Assembly: GCF_905250085.1 (NCBI RefSeq)
Contig: NZ_CAJNOB010000011.1
Span: 1 to 41,373 of the forward strand
Reading direction: 5' to 3'
Source of the DNA: Candidatus Methylacidithermus pantelleriae
GTDB taxonomy: Bacteria; Verrucomicrobiota; Verrucomicrobiia; Methylacidiphilales; Methylacidiphilaceae
DNA length: 41,373 nucleotides
This document shows, piece by piece, positions 1-9,181 of the stretch (its first letter is position 1; the number at the start of each line of letters is the position of its first letter). The translations under genes and the position numbers were made by a program. The notes beneath the pieces were generated by a model. The model did not search any database. It saw only the letters and a program-made list of their open reading frames with translations, and was not told the origin of the DNA.

Positions 1-1235
1 GACCTGGTAAGAACCGATGCCATGACGGCACGCGTGGTTGACCGCTCCGTTCACAGACGTGTGGACCGGGTCGACTTCGATCAGCTCGACTCCGGCGCGA
101 AAAAAGCCTCGTTGAACAACCACGATCGCCTCATCATAGGCAAAGGAGGAGAGCGAGCGAGCCCGAACGGAATCCGTCGACTCAAGCTCGAGCCTTCCGC
201 TTGCGAAGATCCAAGCGTTTGATCAGAAGCAACTTGCCCAATCCGGCAGAGGCCCGAGCGATCTCTTTGCCCGCATTACTAAAAATCCCTTTGCCCTCTT
301 GCTCGCTCTTGCCATCGAGATTCCATCCGATCCGACGAAGATCCACCGAACCGCCAAAGTGGTCTGTTTCGACCAAGGCGAGATGATCCCCGCCTCGACG
401 CTTGGCAAACGCCCACCAACCCCTTCTCCGGTCCCGCACGAAACGGTAACTCAAGCGGGGATCCCTCCCGCTGCCGGACGACTTCCCTAGCCTTGATTGG
501 CATGGTCACCATCCGGCTAGCGGCAAGCGCTTGGAGGATCGCCTCCTGGCCGTAAAACCAAGTGCACACCGTCAAGAACTACCTATTGCTTCAGGCTCGC
601 CCCCTCCCTCCGGCAGCCCAACCCGTAGCCGATAGGCTCCCATCCGAGGATACCCTGACTTGGCAAGACGGGTTGCCCGCGGTCTCATGTTGGATCCGAG
701 CACAGAGAAGTGGCTGCCGCACTCCCCCTGCCAATCCCTCTTCCAGTCCGCGTGGTTCGCATACCCCTTTTTCTTCCAAAGAAAACTTCTTATAGAAAGG
801 GGCACCGGGAACCGAAAGAGACGCATCCGCTCGACACTTCTGATCCGCTAGACACGCGTCAAGCCTGGTCGTGAGGATGGCAAAGCCGCCGCTTTTTCTC
901 GGTTAAAACGTTTGATCCCGGCAGCTTCTCCTCGAAACTTGGGGATCACCTTTTTATTCTCTAGATCGATTCCTCAGCTTCCTCATGAGCTCGGGGCCCC
1001 GGTCGCCGATCAAAGCAATCGCTCCTTCAGGCTCGGACTCGGAGCGGATGGAACTTTCCAGCGGCGAGCCCAAACCGCGGCAGGAAGGATCGCTTAAGTT
1101 TCTTCACAGACACCCAACCCGCATCTGGGAGAAAAACTCCGCCGCCCGCTTGGAGAGCGCCGCACAGGTGCTAAGACGCGAAACCCCTTTCGGTGTCAGT
1201 GTGAAACCTCTCTCATATGTGACAATGGGAAGCTT
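1..1235 (-). pseudogene. TnpB-family (IS605 OrfB-like) pseudogene, remnant 1
   Basis: Readable pieces on the minus strand include YRFVRDRRRGWWAFAKR followed by DHLALVETDHFGGSV and LRRIGWNLDGKS (within 182-454). This is the RuvC-I neighbourhood of TnpB-related proteins, in which an Asp of the catalytic triad normally sits just before the DHLAL stretch; that part is deleted here. Further upstream are TWFYGQEAILQAL (near 540-570) and the N-terminal CAALSKRAAEFFSQMR (near 1104-1160). The pieces lie in different frames. The C-terminal part lies outside the window. TnpB proteins are RNA-guided nucleases of IS200/IS605 and IS607 elements, but this copy is dead. Confidence 0.7.
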
Positions 1236-1795
1236 ACTCATGAATGGCTTCGAGCCCCTTCTTCGCACCGTTTTCCGCACACCTCTTCCCGTGAAGCCTG
1301 GCACACAAGGGAACGACCGCTACATGCAGCTCACACGATATCCTCAATCATCTCATCCGGATCGACCACCAGGATCGATCGACTCTGCGCGGCCAATGCC
1401 GCTTCCCGGTACTCGAAGCCAAAGCGCATCAGCCGGTCGCCCTACTCGACCAGGATGACGCCGACCCTCGGATCACAGACCTGCCCAACATGCCCTCTGC
1501 GATGACCCTCCATCCCAGAGCCGACCTCCTTGAGGGACTTAACGATCCAAAACGCTTGGCTTACGAACAAACTCCGAGAACCCAAGCTGATCGGCTCCTC
1601 TCAATCCGCTTTTGGATCAAGACGGAATACCCGCGCGTAGAGCGCGACGCCATCGAGTGATGCTGCCTCCGCATACACGATTACTATCCCGGTCGGCAAC
1701 TCTCCGGCGGGAACAGGCAACCGCCCTCCTTCCACACCCGCTAACCCGTCTTATAGTCAACACCCCGCCGCATGGCCCACGCATCCACATCCACA
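1236..1795 (-). pseudogene. IS607 serine resolvase pseudogene, remnant 1
   Basis: Reading the minus strand from about 1790, fragments recall the IS607 TnpA N-terminus: a MerR-like helix-turn-helix start (DYKTG then RVWKEGG), then GVALYARVFRLDPKAD, which corresponds to the canonical GVALYARVSSADQKAD containing the catalytic-serine region. Here SS is replaced by FR, so the nucleophile region is damaged. Near 1390-1440 the antisense of a DRLMRFGFEYREAA-like stretch is recognisable by comparison with remnant 2. In-frame stops and frameshifts separate the pieces. Confidence 0.65.
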
Positions 1796-1836
1796 GCCTT
1801 ATGCCTCCCTCTATTTCCTAGCGGTGCCAACCCACG

Positions 1837-2250
1837 CTATACTTCCTCAAACCGGATCCCAAGACTCTGGACTTCTCGGTAAGGCAAAAGCCACACAAGC
1901 GATTCATCCTCTAAGGTGACCACTTGGATCCGATTCCCGAAGGGGTCCCGAAAATCACAACGAAATGGCGGCTCCAGGGACAAGCCATACTCTTCAGTAA
2001 CTTTGCGACGAACCTCTGCCAGCTGCCTTTCATCCCGAACGATGATGCCAAAATGGCGCTTCCGATCCGGCTGGATCTGATCTACCCGAAAAATGGCAAG
2101 AAACTGATGCTCCCCCAGCCGGAAAAACGCATCCCCCTCACCTTCCTTCAGGAGTTCCAAGCCGAAAACATCCTGGTAAAAAGCGATGGCCTTTTCCATA
2201 TCGTCTGCCTCAATGGCGATGTGATTGCAACCAAAGACCCGTACTGGCAT
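1837..2250 (-). CDS. VOC (glyoxalase/bleomycin-resistance) fold protein
   Basis: A 137-residue protein of the vicinal-oxygen-chelate superfamily. It has the usual opening NHIAIEADDMEKAIAFYQ (His about 10 as a likely metal ligand) and the closing FRDPFGNRIQVV strand-turn-strand. Family members are small metal-dependent enzymes such as glyoxalases, epimerases, dioxygenases and thiol transferases, or drug-binding proteins; the substrate cannot be told. The closing motif has Gln (IQVV) where many members carry a metal-binding Glu, so catalysis is uncertain. The start is supported by GGAGG nine bases before the ATG. It stands alone, between IS607 remnant 1 and the divergent glycosyltransferase. 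Confidence 0.85.
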   Translation of the reverse strand: MPVRVFGCNHIAIEADDMEKAIAFYQDVFGLELLKEGEGDAFFRLGEHQFLAIFRVDQIQPDRKRHFGIIVRDERQLAEVRRKVTEEYGLSLEPPFRCDFRDPFGNRIQVVTLEDESLVWLLPYREVQSLGIRFEEV

Positions 2251-2455
2251 TGGTGGTTTCCTCCATTTTGTTACCGATAGAGTTATGCGAAACGGAGCCT
2301 ACAGAAGCTTCATGCTTTTTGCTACCCAAATTGTGAGGGCTATGGGATACTCCGCCGCGCCCCTGTGTCATCGGCAACCGTTAACGCGCAGAAGTGAGAA
2401 ACCAGCCGGAGGTCCAAATGACACTGAGAGCGTAGTAGCTCTTTGACGCATTTCC

Positions 2456-3958
2456 ATGCACGCGCTTTTTTATAGCCTCTACTTGGTTTGTGGGCTTGTT
2501 CTTCTTGTTTACGGCCTTCACCGGCTAACCCTTTTGTGGAGGGCATGGAAAGGGCGTGCTCCCGAACCCAAGCCACAAGGAAGCCTGCCGCAAGGGGAGT
2601 ACCCCTCCGTCACGGTGCAGTTGCCCATTTATAACGAACGGCTTGTCGTCGAACGTTTGCTTCGCTCTGTCGCCTCGCTTGATTACCCGAAAGACCGGCT
2701 CGAAATCCAAGTTTTGGACGACTCAGATGACGAAACGTCTGAAGTTGTCGCTCGCCTTGCCACCGAACTGAGTCAAGGAGGTCTTCGGCTGGTTCATTTG
2801 CGTCGCTCCCAACGCAAGGGCTACAAGGCCGGTGCACTGCAGGAAGGGCTCTTGCGAACCCAGAGTGAACTCATCGCCATTTTCGATGCCGACTTTGTCC
2901 CACCACCCCATTTCCTCAAACTGATCGTACCGTACTTTGAGGACCCGTCCGTGGGGATGGTACAGGCCCGGTGGGATTTTCTTAACCGGAGCGAAGCACT
3001 ATTGACCCGTTTCCAGGCATTGTTTCTGGACGGTCATTTTTTGGTGGAACAACCGGCCCGAGCGTCTATGGGAGTTTTTCTTAATTTTAACGGAACCGCC
3101 GGTGTCTGGCGTCGCAAATGCATCGAATCGGCGGGGGGATGGTGCGCGGACACTCTGACGGAAGATCTCGATTTAAGTTATCGCGCCCAATTTTTGGGAT
3201 GGAAATTTCTTTTTCTTCCCCACTTGGCCGTACCGAGCGAGCTTCCCTATCCAATGCCTGCTTACCGGAGCCAGCAACATCGATGGGCTAAAGGAGCGAT
3301 GCAGACCGCTCAAAAGCACCTGGTCACTTTGCTGACTGGACCGTTTTCGCTTCGGGTCAAACTGGAAGGTCTTTTCCACTTGCTTTCCCATGCGATTCAC
3401 CCCTTTGTAGCCTGTATCGCCTTTCTCAATCTCTGGGCCGCCTTCTCCGCGGAAAAAGCCAGCCCTTTTGCTCAGCCATTCATTGGAAGCGTCTTCCTTG
3501 CCTTAGCACTGTGTTTCTTTCCGCCCATGGGAATCCTTTTGGCCATGCGGCGTAGCTCCCTATTCGGCTACGTGCTTCTACCCTTTTATGCTGCGGCCTC
3601 CCTCGGGATGTCCCTGGCCAATACTCGCTCCGCTTTGGAAGGCCTCCTTGACCGCCGGGCCGTTTTCATCCGCACTCCAAAGCGAGGGATAGAGATCTCA
3701 GGGAATCCTGGCCGAGCCCTCTCTCTTTACAGCGCCCCAACCCCGTGGGTTTTACCAGTGGTGGAAACCCTGCTAGGGTTTATCTTTCTTTTAGCTTCCC
3801 AAGAACTTTTAATGAAAAAATGGTGGCTCGTTCTTCCTACCTATCTGCTTCACGCTTTTGGTTTCCTATACGTAGGACTCCTTACGCTCTATTGGGGCGT
3901 GCGCCAAGAAACTGACCGCCGAATCGCTACAGCTCTTTCAAAAAGGAAAGACCGCTAG
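2456..3958 (+). CDS. Membrane glycosyltransferase family 2, cellulose/mannan synthase-like
   Basis: A 500-residue processive-type GT2 enzyme. One N-terminal membrane segment (residues about 4-28) precedes the catalytic domain with YPSVTVQLPIYNE, DDSDD (88-92), DAD (144-146), TED (235-237) and QQHRW (273-277). This D, DxD, TED, QxxRW set is the signature of beta-glycan synthases such as CesA/BcsA and CslA. Several hydrophobic segments follow (about 305-395 and 430-485). It should make or extend a beta-linked polysaccharide at the inner membrane from a nucleotide sugar; the product is unknown. No PilZ domain or bcsB-like partner is adjacent. No clear Shine-Dalgarno precedes the ATG. Its last 32 bases overlap the 3' end of the convergent cysteine synthase gene. 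Confidence 0.88.
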   Translation: MHALFYSLYLVCGLVLLVYGLHRLTLLWRAWKGRAPEPKPQGSLPQGEYPSVTVQLPIYNERLVVERLLRSVASLDYPKDRLEIQVLDDSDDETSEVVARLATELSQGGLRLVHLRRSQRKGYKAGALQEGLLRTQSELIAIFDADFVPPPHFLKLIVPYFEDPSVGMVQARWDFLNRSEALLTRFQALFLDGHFLVEQPARASMGVFLNFNGTAGVWRRKCIESAGGWCADTLTEDLDLSYRAQFLGWKFLFLPHLAVPSELPYPMPAYRSQQHRWAKGAMQTAQKHLVTLLTGPFSLRVKLEGLFHLLSHAIHPFVACIAFLNLWAAFSAEKASPFAQPFIGSVFLALALCFFPPMGILLAMRRSSLFGYVLLPFYAAASLGMSLANTRSALEGLLDRRAVFIRTPKRGIEISGNPGRALSLYSAPTPWVLPVVETLLGFIFLLASQELLMKKWWLVLPTYLLHAFGFLYVGLLTLYWGVRQETDRRIATALSKRKDR

Positions 3959-4955
3959 GGATGGGCCAAAGCCCATGGGATTCGAGCCACTGGCGATTGT
4001 AGAGGCGAGAAAGATACCGGCCCCCTCCATCAGCCAAAATGGTGACGATGGTCTGGCCCGGTCCCACTTCCTTGGCAAACTTTACCGCCCCGCAAAGATT
4101 GATGCCGGAAGAAAGGCCAACGAAAATTCCCTCCTCATATAAGAGGTGGTACACCATGGCCACCGCGGGGGGATCTGTAATCCGGTAGGCCCGATCTACC
4201 GGAGCGCCCTCTACGTTACGGGTCACTCGCGTCTGCCCAATTCCCTCTGCAAAGGAATCCCCATCCTTAATTTCGAGATGACCCAGGGTGAAGTAGGACC
4301 ACATGGCCGCTCCCATCGGATCCGCACAAACCACTTGAACGGAGGGATTCTTTTCCTTAAGAAAACGAGCCGTACCGGCCAACGTTCCTCCCGTGCCTAC
4401 AGAGGCAACAAAGGCTGTGACTTTCCCGTCGGTCTGCTCCCAAATTTCGGGGCCTGTCGTTTCATAGTGGATCTGGGCATTGGCCGGGTTATCAAACTGA
4501 TTGGCCCAAAATCCACCGGGAATCTCTTCGGCCAGACGCCGGGCGACCTGATTATAGTTGCCCGGATCCTGCCAAGGCTTTTCGGGAACCAGAATGACTT
4601 CGGCACCCAATGCTTTCAAAAGCTCGACCTTTTCCGGTGACTGCGTCTGGGGTATGACAATCTTGGTTCGATACCCCTTGGCATTCCCTACCAACACCAG
4701 CCCGATCCCCGTGTTGCCTGCAGTACCCTCCACAATCACTCCACCCGGACGGAGCAACCCCTTTTTTTCGGCATCCTCAACGATCCCCAGGGCGGTTCGA
4801 TCCTTAACTGATCCACCTGGGTTCATAAATTCCGCCTTGCCCAGAATCTCACATCCGGTCGCCAGGGAAAGCTTTCGGAGGCGAATCAGTGGGGTTCTGC
4901 CAATTGCATGACAGAGTCCTTCTCGGATTTGAGGAATTGCTCTGCCATGGATCAT
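3927..4955 (-). CDS. cysK: Cysteine synthase (PLP-dependent, CysK/CBS family)
   Basis: A 342-residue fold-type II PLP enzyme that makes cysteine from O-acetylserine and sulfide, by family. Visible features are NPGGSVKDRTA with the PLP-binding Lys51, EGTAGNTGIGL (76-86, the substrate loop) and the phosphate-binding GTGGT loop (187-191). The SSGIN stretch lies near the C-terminal end. There is no CBS regulatory domain. The substrate loop reads TAGNTG rather than the TSGNTG of classical CysK. This is also seen in some cystathionine beta-synthase-like and fungal-type cysteine synthases, so the exact sulfur acceptor is not certain. Transcription runs towards the GT2 gene, and the two 3' ends overlap. 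Confidence 0.88.
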   Translation of the reverse strand: MIHGRAIPQIREGLCHAIGRTPLIRLRKLSLATGCEILGKAEFMNPGGSVKDRTALGIVEDAEKKGLLRPGGVIVEGTAGNTGIGLVLVGNAKGYRTKIVIPQTQSPEKVELLKALGAEVILVPEKPWQDPGNYNQVARRLAEEIPGGFWANQFDNPANAQIHYETTGPEIWEQTDGKVTAFVASVGTGGTLAGTARFLKEKNPSVQVVCADPMGAAMWSYFTLGHLEIKDGDSFAEGIGQTRVTRNVEGAPVDRAYRITDPPAVAMVYHLLYEEGIFVGLSSGINLCGAVKFAKEVGPGQTIVTILADGGGRYLSRLYNRQWLESHGLWPIPSGLSFLKEL

Positions 4956-5080
4956 TCTCGTCTCGCTGTTGGCCTTCCAAGCGCAAAAGCTACGGTTAGG
5001 TTAGAAGAGGAAAATAACGCATCGCTAGCCGAAAATCTACCTACCACCTCCTTTCCCCTTTCCTGGTGACCCGCGCAAGA

Positions 5081-5110
5081 GGAAAACCCATTCGCCTCCG
5101 GGTTCCTTTT
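5081..5110. terminator. Weak hairpin flanked by short T runs
   Basis: AACCC and GGGTT arms enclose a ten-base loop. The plus strand continues CCTTTTT and the minus strand continues TTTTCC, so it could stop transcription in either direction. On the minus strand it lies between the dead tnpB end and the cysteine synthase start, and could shield that gene from read-through or sit in its leader. The stem is only five base pairs plus a bulged extension. Confidence 0.25.
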
Positions 5111-5229
5111 TGGAGAGCTACCGTTGCCGAAACCGTTCCTCAAGCAATAGACAACCGTTCCCCTCCAAAGGAAGATCGTCCCGGACGCACGCCGAACAGT
5201 GCTCCCGACGATTCGCTTGCTAGGCTTTC

Positions 5230-6765
5230 ACCGACAAAGCCCAGGTAGTGCCCAGTCCAGCGTTTTCGGGGACACAGACGCGGCAGGCCGTCCGTTGCCT
5301 CCCGACCGGGTTTGGACTGCTTCCGCCGCCTTGGGTGTTCCCCGAACTCCCGCCACAGAAACGACCGCACATGCTTCCTCCGGATTGCTTGCAGGGAGGG
5401 CGAAGGTGACTTGACCGCCGTTGCGGGTGGAGACTACCGCCTCTCGCACGGATGGGCGTTCGGAGAGACTCTATCCTCTCCGGGCGGGGGCACAACGCCG
5501 CGCGCTCGTGAGAACCCATGCCCCGATGACGCGCGCGGTTGACCGCGTCGATCACAGAGGTGGAGGAAAGCTCGACTTGGATCATCTCGACCCCGGCCGG
5601 CGCAAAAAAAAGCCGACTTTGAGTAATCGCGATCGCCTGAGCATAGGCGAAGGAAGAAAGCGAGCCGGCCCGAACGGGATCGCCTCACTCCAGCCTGACC
5701 TTTCGCTTGGGAAGATCCAATCGTTCGATCACAAGCCCCTTGCCCAATTCGCCGTAAGGCCCGGAAGATCTTTTTCCACTTAAAAGCAAAAATCGCTTCG
5801 GTCTCTTCCTCGCTCTTGCCATGGAGATTGAATCGCATCCCGCGGATTCCCACAAGATTGCCCAAGCGATCCGTTTCGGCTAAGGTGGGATGATCCTCGT
5901 TTGGGCCGATGCCGACCGCTCCGAGAAGGCGGCGTGTCAGCAGGGAAACGTGTCCGCGCTTCGACCGCTCGGCAAACACCCGCCCTCCCTTGCCCTCCTC
6001 CCAGAAAGCGGGAGATCAAGCGCGGATCCCTCCCGCTTCCGGACGAGTTCCCCCCTCTTGGTTGGCGCGCTCGCTATCCGGCTCGTGGCGAGAGCCTGGA
6101 GAATCGCCTCTTGGCCGTAGGCCAAGCGCACGCCCTTAAGAACGAGGTATTGGCTCGGGTTTTCCCACCCGTCCGGCAGCCGCAACTGCAAACCGATAGG
6201 CTCCCCTCCGGGATTACCATGGCTTAGCAGGACGGGTTGCCCCCGGTCTTGTCGTGCGACCCGAGCACATAGACGGAGCTCCTCCGCTCCCCCTGCCAAT
6301 CCCTCTTCCAGTCCGCATGGTCGGCGTACCCGTCTTCTTCCAAAGAAAACTTTTTCCAGGAAGAAACGGCGGGAACCGAGAGAAAGAGGTATCCGCTCGG
6401 GGGTTCTCTTCGGCCAGGGCGCGTCAAGCTTCGTCCGCAAGGTCACAAAGCCGCCGCTTTTTTTGATGCAAAAGGTTCGATCGTAGCTTCTCTTCCTAGA
6501 GTTTGCGGATCACCGTCTCCGCTCTTCCGGGATGCCTCCTGAGCTTCCTCAATGAGCTCGGGGCCCGGAAGGTAGGGGACTCTCGGGCGGCAAGACCGAA
6601 CCGCAACAGGAAGACAAAAAGAATCGCTTAAGTCTCTTCAGCGAAACACGAGCCCGCATGTGACCGAAAAAACTCCGCTCCAGCCGCTCGTAGAGCCCCG
6701 CATAGGTGTGAAGCAACGCCGCCCGGCTCGATCGTCATCCGCCACCGCGTCTGGTAAGTGAAAAG
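5230..6765 (-). pseudogene. TnpB-family (IS605 OrfB-like) pseudogene, remnant 2
   Basis: Minus-strand pieces in order are: HTYAGLYERLERSFFGHMRA (near 6710-6650, the TnpB N-terminal helix), LRLPDGWENPSQYLVLKGVR with LAYGQEAILQAL (near 6190-6080), and AVGIGPNEDHPTLAETDRLG with LVGIRGMRFNLHGKS (near 5920-5800, RuvC-I region; the catalytic Asp of GID is lost as GIGPN). These are followed by VELSSTSVIDAVNRARHRGM (near 5575-5515, the equivalent of the NPAFTSVIGRVKF motif) and REAVVSTRNGGQVTFALP near the C-terminus. The frame changes repeatedly, so no protein can be made. Confidence 0.75.
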
Positions 6766-7342
6766 AGGGTGCTTTCTTGTACGAACGCTTCGAACGCCTT
6801 CTTGGCGTGCGGTTCTGCGCGGATTTCTTCTCGTAAAGCCCGGCACACAATGAAACGATGACCCCATGGAATTCGCGCACCACAATGGTCGGTTATCTCA
6901 TTCGGATCCACCAGCAAGATTGATCGGCTCTGAATAGCCCATGCCGCTTCGCGGTACTCGAACCCGAAACGCATTAGCCGGTCGGGTTACTCGACCAGGA
7001 TGACGCCCGAGCTTCGGATCACAGAGCTGCCCAACGAACCCTCTATGATGACCGTTCATCCCGGAGCCGACCACCCTTGACGGCCTTGACGATCCGCAAC
7101 GGTTTGCTTCGAGAGCCAACCCGGAGACCCCAAACCAATTGTCTATTTCAATCCGCTTTTTTCATCGGCGCTGGACAACCCTCATAGAGGGCCACACCGT
7201 GAGACCGCTCCGGCTCCACATGCACGATCACCATTCCTGTCGGCAACTCTTCTGCAGCAAAAAACAAACCCCCATCCTTCCACGTTCGCCAAGCCGTCTT
7301 GCAGCCAAGATCGTGCCGCTTCGCCCGCCCACGCAACTTCAT
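6766..7342 (-). pseudogene. IS607 serine resolvase pseudogene, remnant 2
   Basis: From 7342 leftwards the minus strand reads MKLRGRAKRHDLGCKTAWRT, a MerR-like DNA-binding start. It continues with LPTGMVIVHVEPERSHGVAL and reaches a stop at MKKAD. Later pieces in other frames are SGMNGHHRGFVGQL (near 7060), then RFGFEYREAAWAIQ and SRSILLVDPNEI (6900-6974), the conserved C-terminal part of IS607 TnpA resolvases. The catalytic serine segment is frameshifted away. Confidence 0.75.
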
Positions 7343-7547
7343 TTTGATATGCTGCGATGCGCAACCTTACCTCTCAGAATTTTCTTAGCTTTGGGCAACC
7401 CTTCCGGCGAGCCAGGCTTAGGTTCTGCAACGCGTTTTCGTTGGTTGGCACAGCACCTGCTTGTTTGGCTCTTGGGGGACGAGCCTGCGGTGGATTCCAT
7501 GGTTCGGCGCGGTACGAAGGACGCAACAAAAAAGGGTTCGTCCCCCG

Positions 7548-7814
7548 CTATTTTCCCGGGCCGATGATCTGCTTCACTTCGCTTATCCTTGTGACCGGGA
7601 ATCCACCCCGACGGGCATGTTCTCGGATCGCCTCCTCATGAGGGGCTAAGTAGACGCAATAGAACTTATCCTGTGTGACATAGCTTTCGATCCACTGGAT
7701 ATCCTTTCCCATATCCTGGAGAATGCTGCAGGACTTTTGGACGATCGCTTCCAATTGGTCCTGGGTCCAGTCCCCTACTCCCGGAATCTCCCTCTCGATC
7801 ACGTATTTTGGCAT
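7548..7814 (-). CDS. DUF4242 small protein (ferredoxin-like fold)
   Basis: An 88-residue protein matching the DUF4242 pattern: it opens MPKYVIEREIPGVGDWT, continues with IQWIESYVTQDKFYCVY, and ends in AIREHARRGGFP. The best-known relative is a nickel-binding protein of Streptomyces (SCO4226 type); most members have no known role. AAGGAG sits six bases before the ATG and fixes the start. It is divergent from yjbQ with about 135 bases between. It survives intact right beside IS607 remnant 2. Confidence 0.8.
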   Translation of the reverse strand: MPKYVIEREIPGVGDWTQDQLEAIVQKSCSILQDMGKDIQWIESYVTQDKFYCVYLAPHEEAIREHARRGGFPVTRISEVKQIIGPGK

Positions 7815-7949
7815 AGCTAGCTCCTTCCCTCCCTTATTGTCTTAAGCCTGGCCAGAACTCCAGTCAATCCTGGCTACCGGTTGTTTTTCCTCTGCCATGC
7901 TGGGTGAGGCTTGCTCGAATAGGCTCCACAATTTTATTACCTTATTTCC

Positions 7950-8381
7950 ATGATCGAACTGCATATCCGGACTCAAAAGCGCACCCAATCGGTCCCGATC
8001 CGTCGCGAGGTGGAAGCCATCCTGGCTCGGCAAGGTTGGAGAAATGGTCTTCTCACGCTATTTGTTCCCCACACAACCGCAGGGATCACCGTTCAGGAAG
8101 AAGACGATCCCCATGTGATGGAAGACCTTTTCCGGACCTTAGAGCAAGTGGCGCCTTGGGACAACCCTGCATGGCAACACCACGAGGGTAACGCGGCAAG
8201 CCACGTCAAAGCAGCTCTCATTGGGAATTCCCTTCAACTTCTTGTCCAACACAGTCAGCTTCGGTTAGGGCGTTGGCAGGGGGTATTTCTTTGCGAGTTT
8301 GATGGGCCCAGGACTCGGAACCTTTGGCTAGAGTTTGTGGAAAAGGATTCCGGCGGAACTCCCTTCCAGGCTCCCTCTTGA
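7950..8381 (+). CDS. yjbQ: YjbQ/UPF0047 family protein
   Basis: A 143-residue protein of the YjbQ family, which folds as a small trimer-forming beta sandwich. The family hallmarks are present: LLTLFVPHTTAGITVQE (residues about 34-50), WQHHEGNAASHVKAALIG (about 74-91) and LGRWQGVFLCEFDGPR (about 105-120). The conserved His and Glu residues probably bind a metal. Family members are annotated as secondary thiamine-phosphate synthases because they can complement thiE loss, but the native reaction is unsettled. There is no Shine-Dalgarno before the ATG. The next gene begins two bases after its stop, which suggests one transcript. Confidence 0.88.
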   Translation: MIELHIRTQKRTQSVPIRREVEAILARQGWRNGLLTLFVPHTTAGITVQEEDDPHVMEDLFRTLEQVAPWDNPAWQHHEGNAASHVKAALIGNSLQLLVQHSQLRLGRWQGVFLCEFDGPRTRNLWLEFVEKDSGGTPFQAPS

Positions 8382-8383
8382 CG

Positions 8384-8974
8384 ATGAAAGCCGTTTTTCG
8401 CCTGGGTTTCTGCATCGTACTCTCCTGGCTCTTTTGGATCGGCATGGCCCGGTCCGATCCACCCTTTGTCCCTCCGACACGCTACAACGCAAAGCAAATC
8501 ATTCATGTCGGAGGACGCACCGTGGAACAGCAGATCTTCCAGGATGGACCGCGGTTCCGAGTGGATACCCTGGCCGGCCAGGTGGTGCAAGCAGTGATTG
8601 TCGACCGGTCCAAGCAAGTTGTTTATACGCTTTTACCATCGGAAAAATCGTATCAAGAGAAACCTTACAAAGACAGCGGGGTCCGAGGAGAACTGGTTCT
8701 TGAAGGCCCCCAATACCAATGGTCTTGGGAAGGGACCGAGGTGGTTGGCGGAGAGCTGTGCGATCGCTACAAGGTAAGGTGGCCGGCGGGAAGCGCCGTC
8801 TACTGGGTGAGTCAAGCCACTCATTTCCCTCGCCGGATGATCGGCAACGATGGAAGGACGCTGGTGGAATGGCCGGAGTATGTGATTGGAGCGCAACCTC
8901 CTGAACTTTTTCAATTGCCTCCGGACTATAAGAAAATCAGTCCAGAGTCAGAGCTAGAATCACCCGTCAAATGA
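8384..8974 (+). CDS. Secreted protein of unknown function (DUF4412/LolA-like appearance)
   Basis: The ATG at 8384 gives 196 residues opening with a clear signal peptide (MKAVFRLG, then a hydrophobic run, cleaved near MARS-DPP). The frame is open upstream to 8324, but that extension would overlap yjbQ and bury the signal. The mature part looks like a beta-rich, outer-membrane-lipoprotein-sorting-like or DUF4412-like fold. It has the repeated pattern of modified substrate, value and conversion strands (VVYTLLPSEKSYQ, WPAGSAVYWVSQATHFPRRM) and ends ELFQLPPDYKKI. It probably acts in the periplasm. The role is unknown; the link with yjbQ is only by position. Confidence 0.7.
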   Translation: MKAVFRLGFCIVLSWLFWIGMARSDPPFVPPTRYNAKQIIHVGGRTVEQQIFQDGPRFRVDTLAGQVVQAVIVDRSKQVVYTLLPSEKSYQEKPYKDSGVRGELVLEGPQYQWSWEGTEVVGGELCDRYKVRWPAGSAVYWVSQATHFPRRMIGNDGRTLVEWPEYVIGAQPPELFQLPPDYKKISPESELESPVK

Positions 8975-9181
8975 GCCCTGAAAAAAAGCGGGAAGGAAAA
9001 AGCCCTTTTGCACCCTTTTCCGCCTCACCTATTTGCCTTTTCCCTCTTTTCCGCTAGCTACCAGCCTCACCGTCGAGAACCGGTAAAGACTCCGGTCTTT
9101 CACAGGAGTTTTAGGTTTTTTTCAGCTCACCGTTGCGAAAGCTACTTGATAGATCGATCTTTTTTCCTCCCGCACTCCTTG

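Larger units (their letters stand above)
1..1800 (-). mobile_element. Eroded IS607-type element, remnant 1 (cut by the window edge)
   Basis: No intact gene lies here. On the minus strand, broken reading frames follow the order of an IS607 transposon: a serine resolvase first (from about 1795 leftwards), then a TnpB-type protein running off the window at base 1. Nucleotide stretches match remnant 2 in the same order. Bases around 22 resemble those around 5526, around 225 resemble 5730, and around 1380 resemble 6905. The offset is steady, which shows that both copies descend from one element. No terminal inverted repeats are expected for IS607, and none are seen. The element is inactive because of many frameshifts and stops. 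Confidence 0.75.
5230..7345 (-). mobile_element. Eroded IS607-type element, remnant 2 (nearly full length)
   Basis: The whole length of an IS607 element can be traced on the minus strand: resolvase N-terminus at 7342, resolvase C-terminus near 6770, TnpB N-terminus just after, and TnpB C-terminus near 5240. All parts are split by frameshifts and stops. The same order and similar bases occur in remnant 1, about 5.5 kb to the left and in the same orientation, so the two form a diverged direct repeat around the VOC, GT2 and cysteine synthase genes. Confidence 0.8.

Noticed and set aside
9008-9181. Long upstream extension of the 44-residue membrane protein
   Set aside because: The extension is rich in Phe/Pro/His/Arg without pattern; the short form alone has a sensible head and membrane helix.
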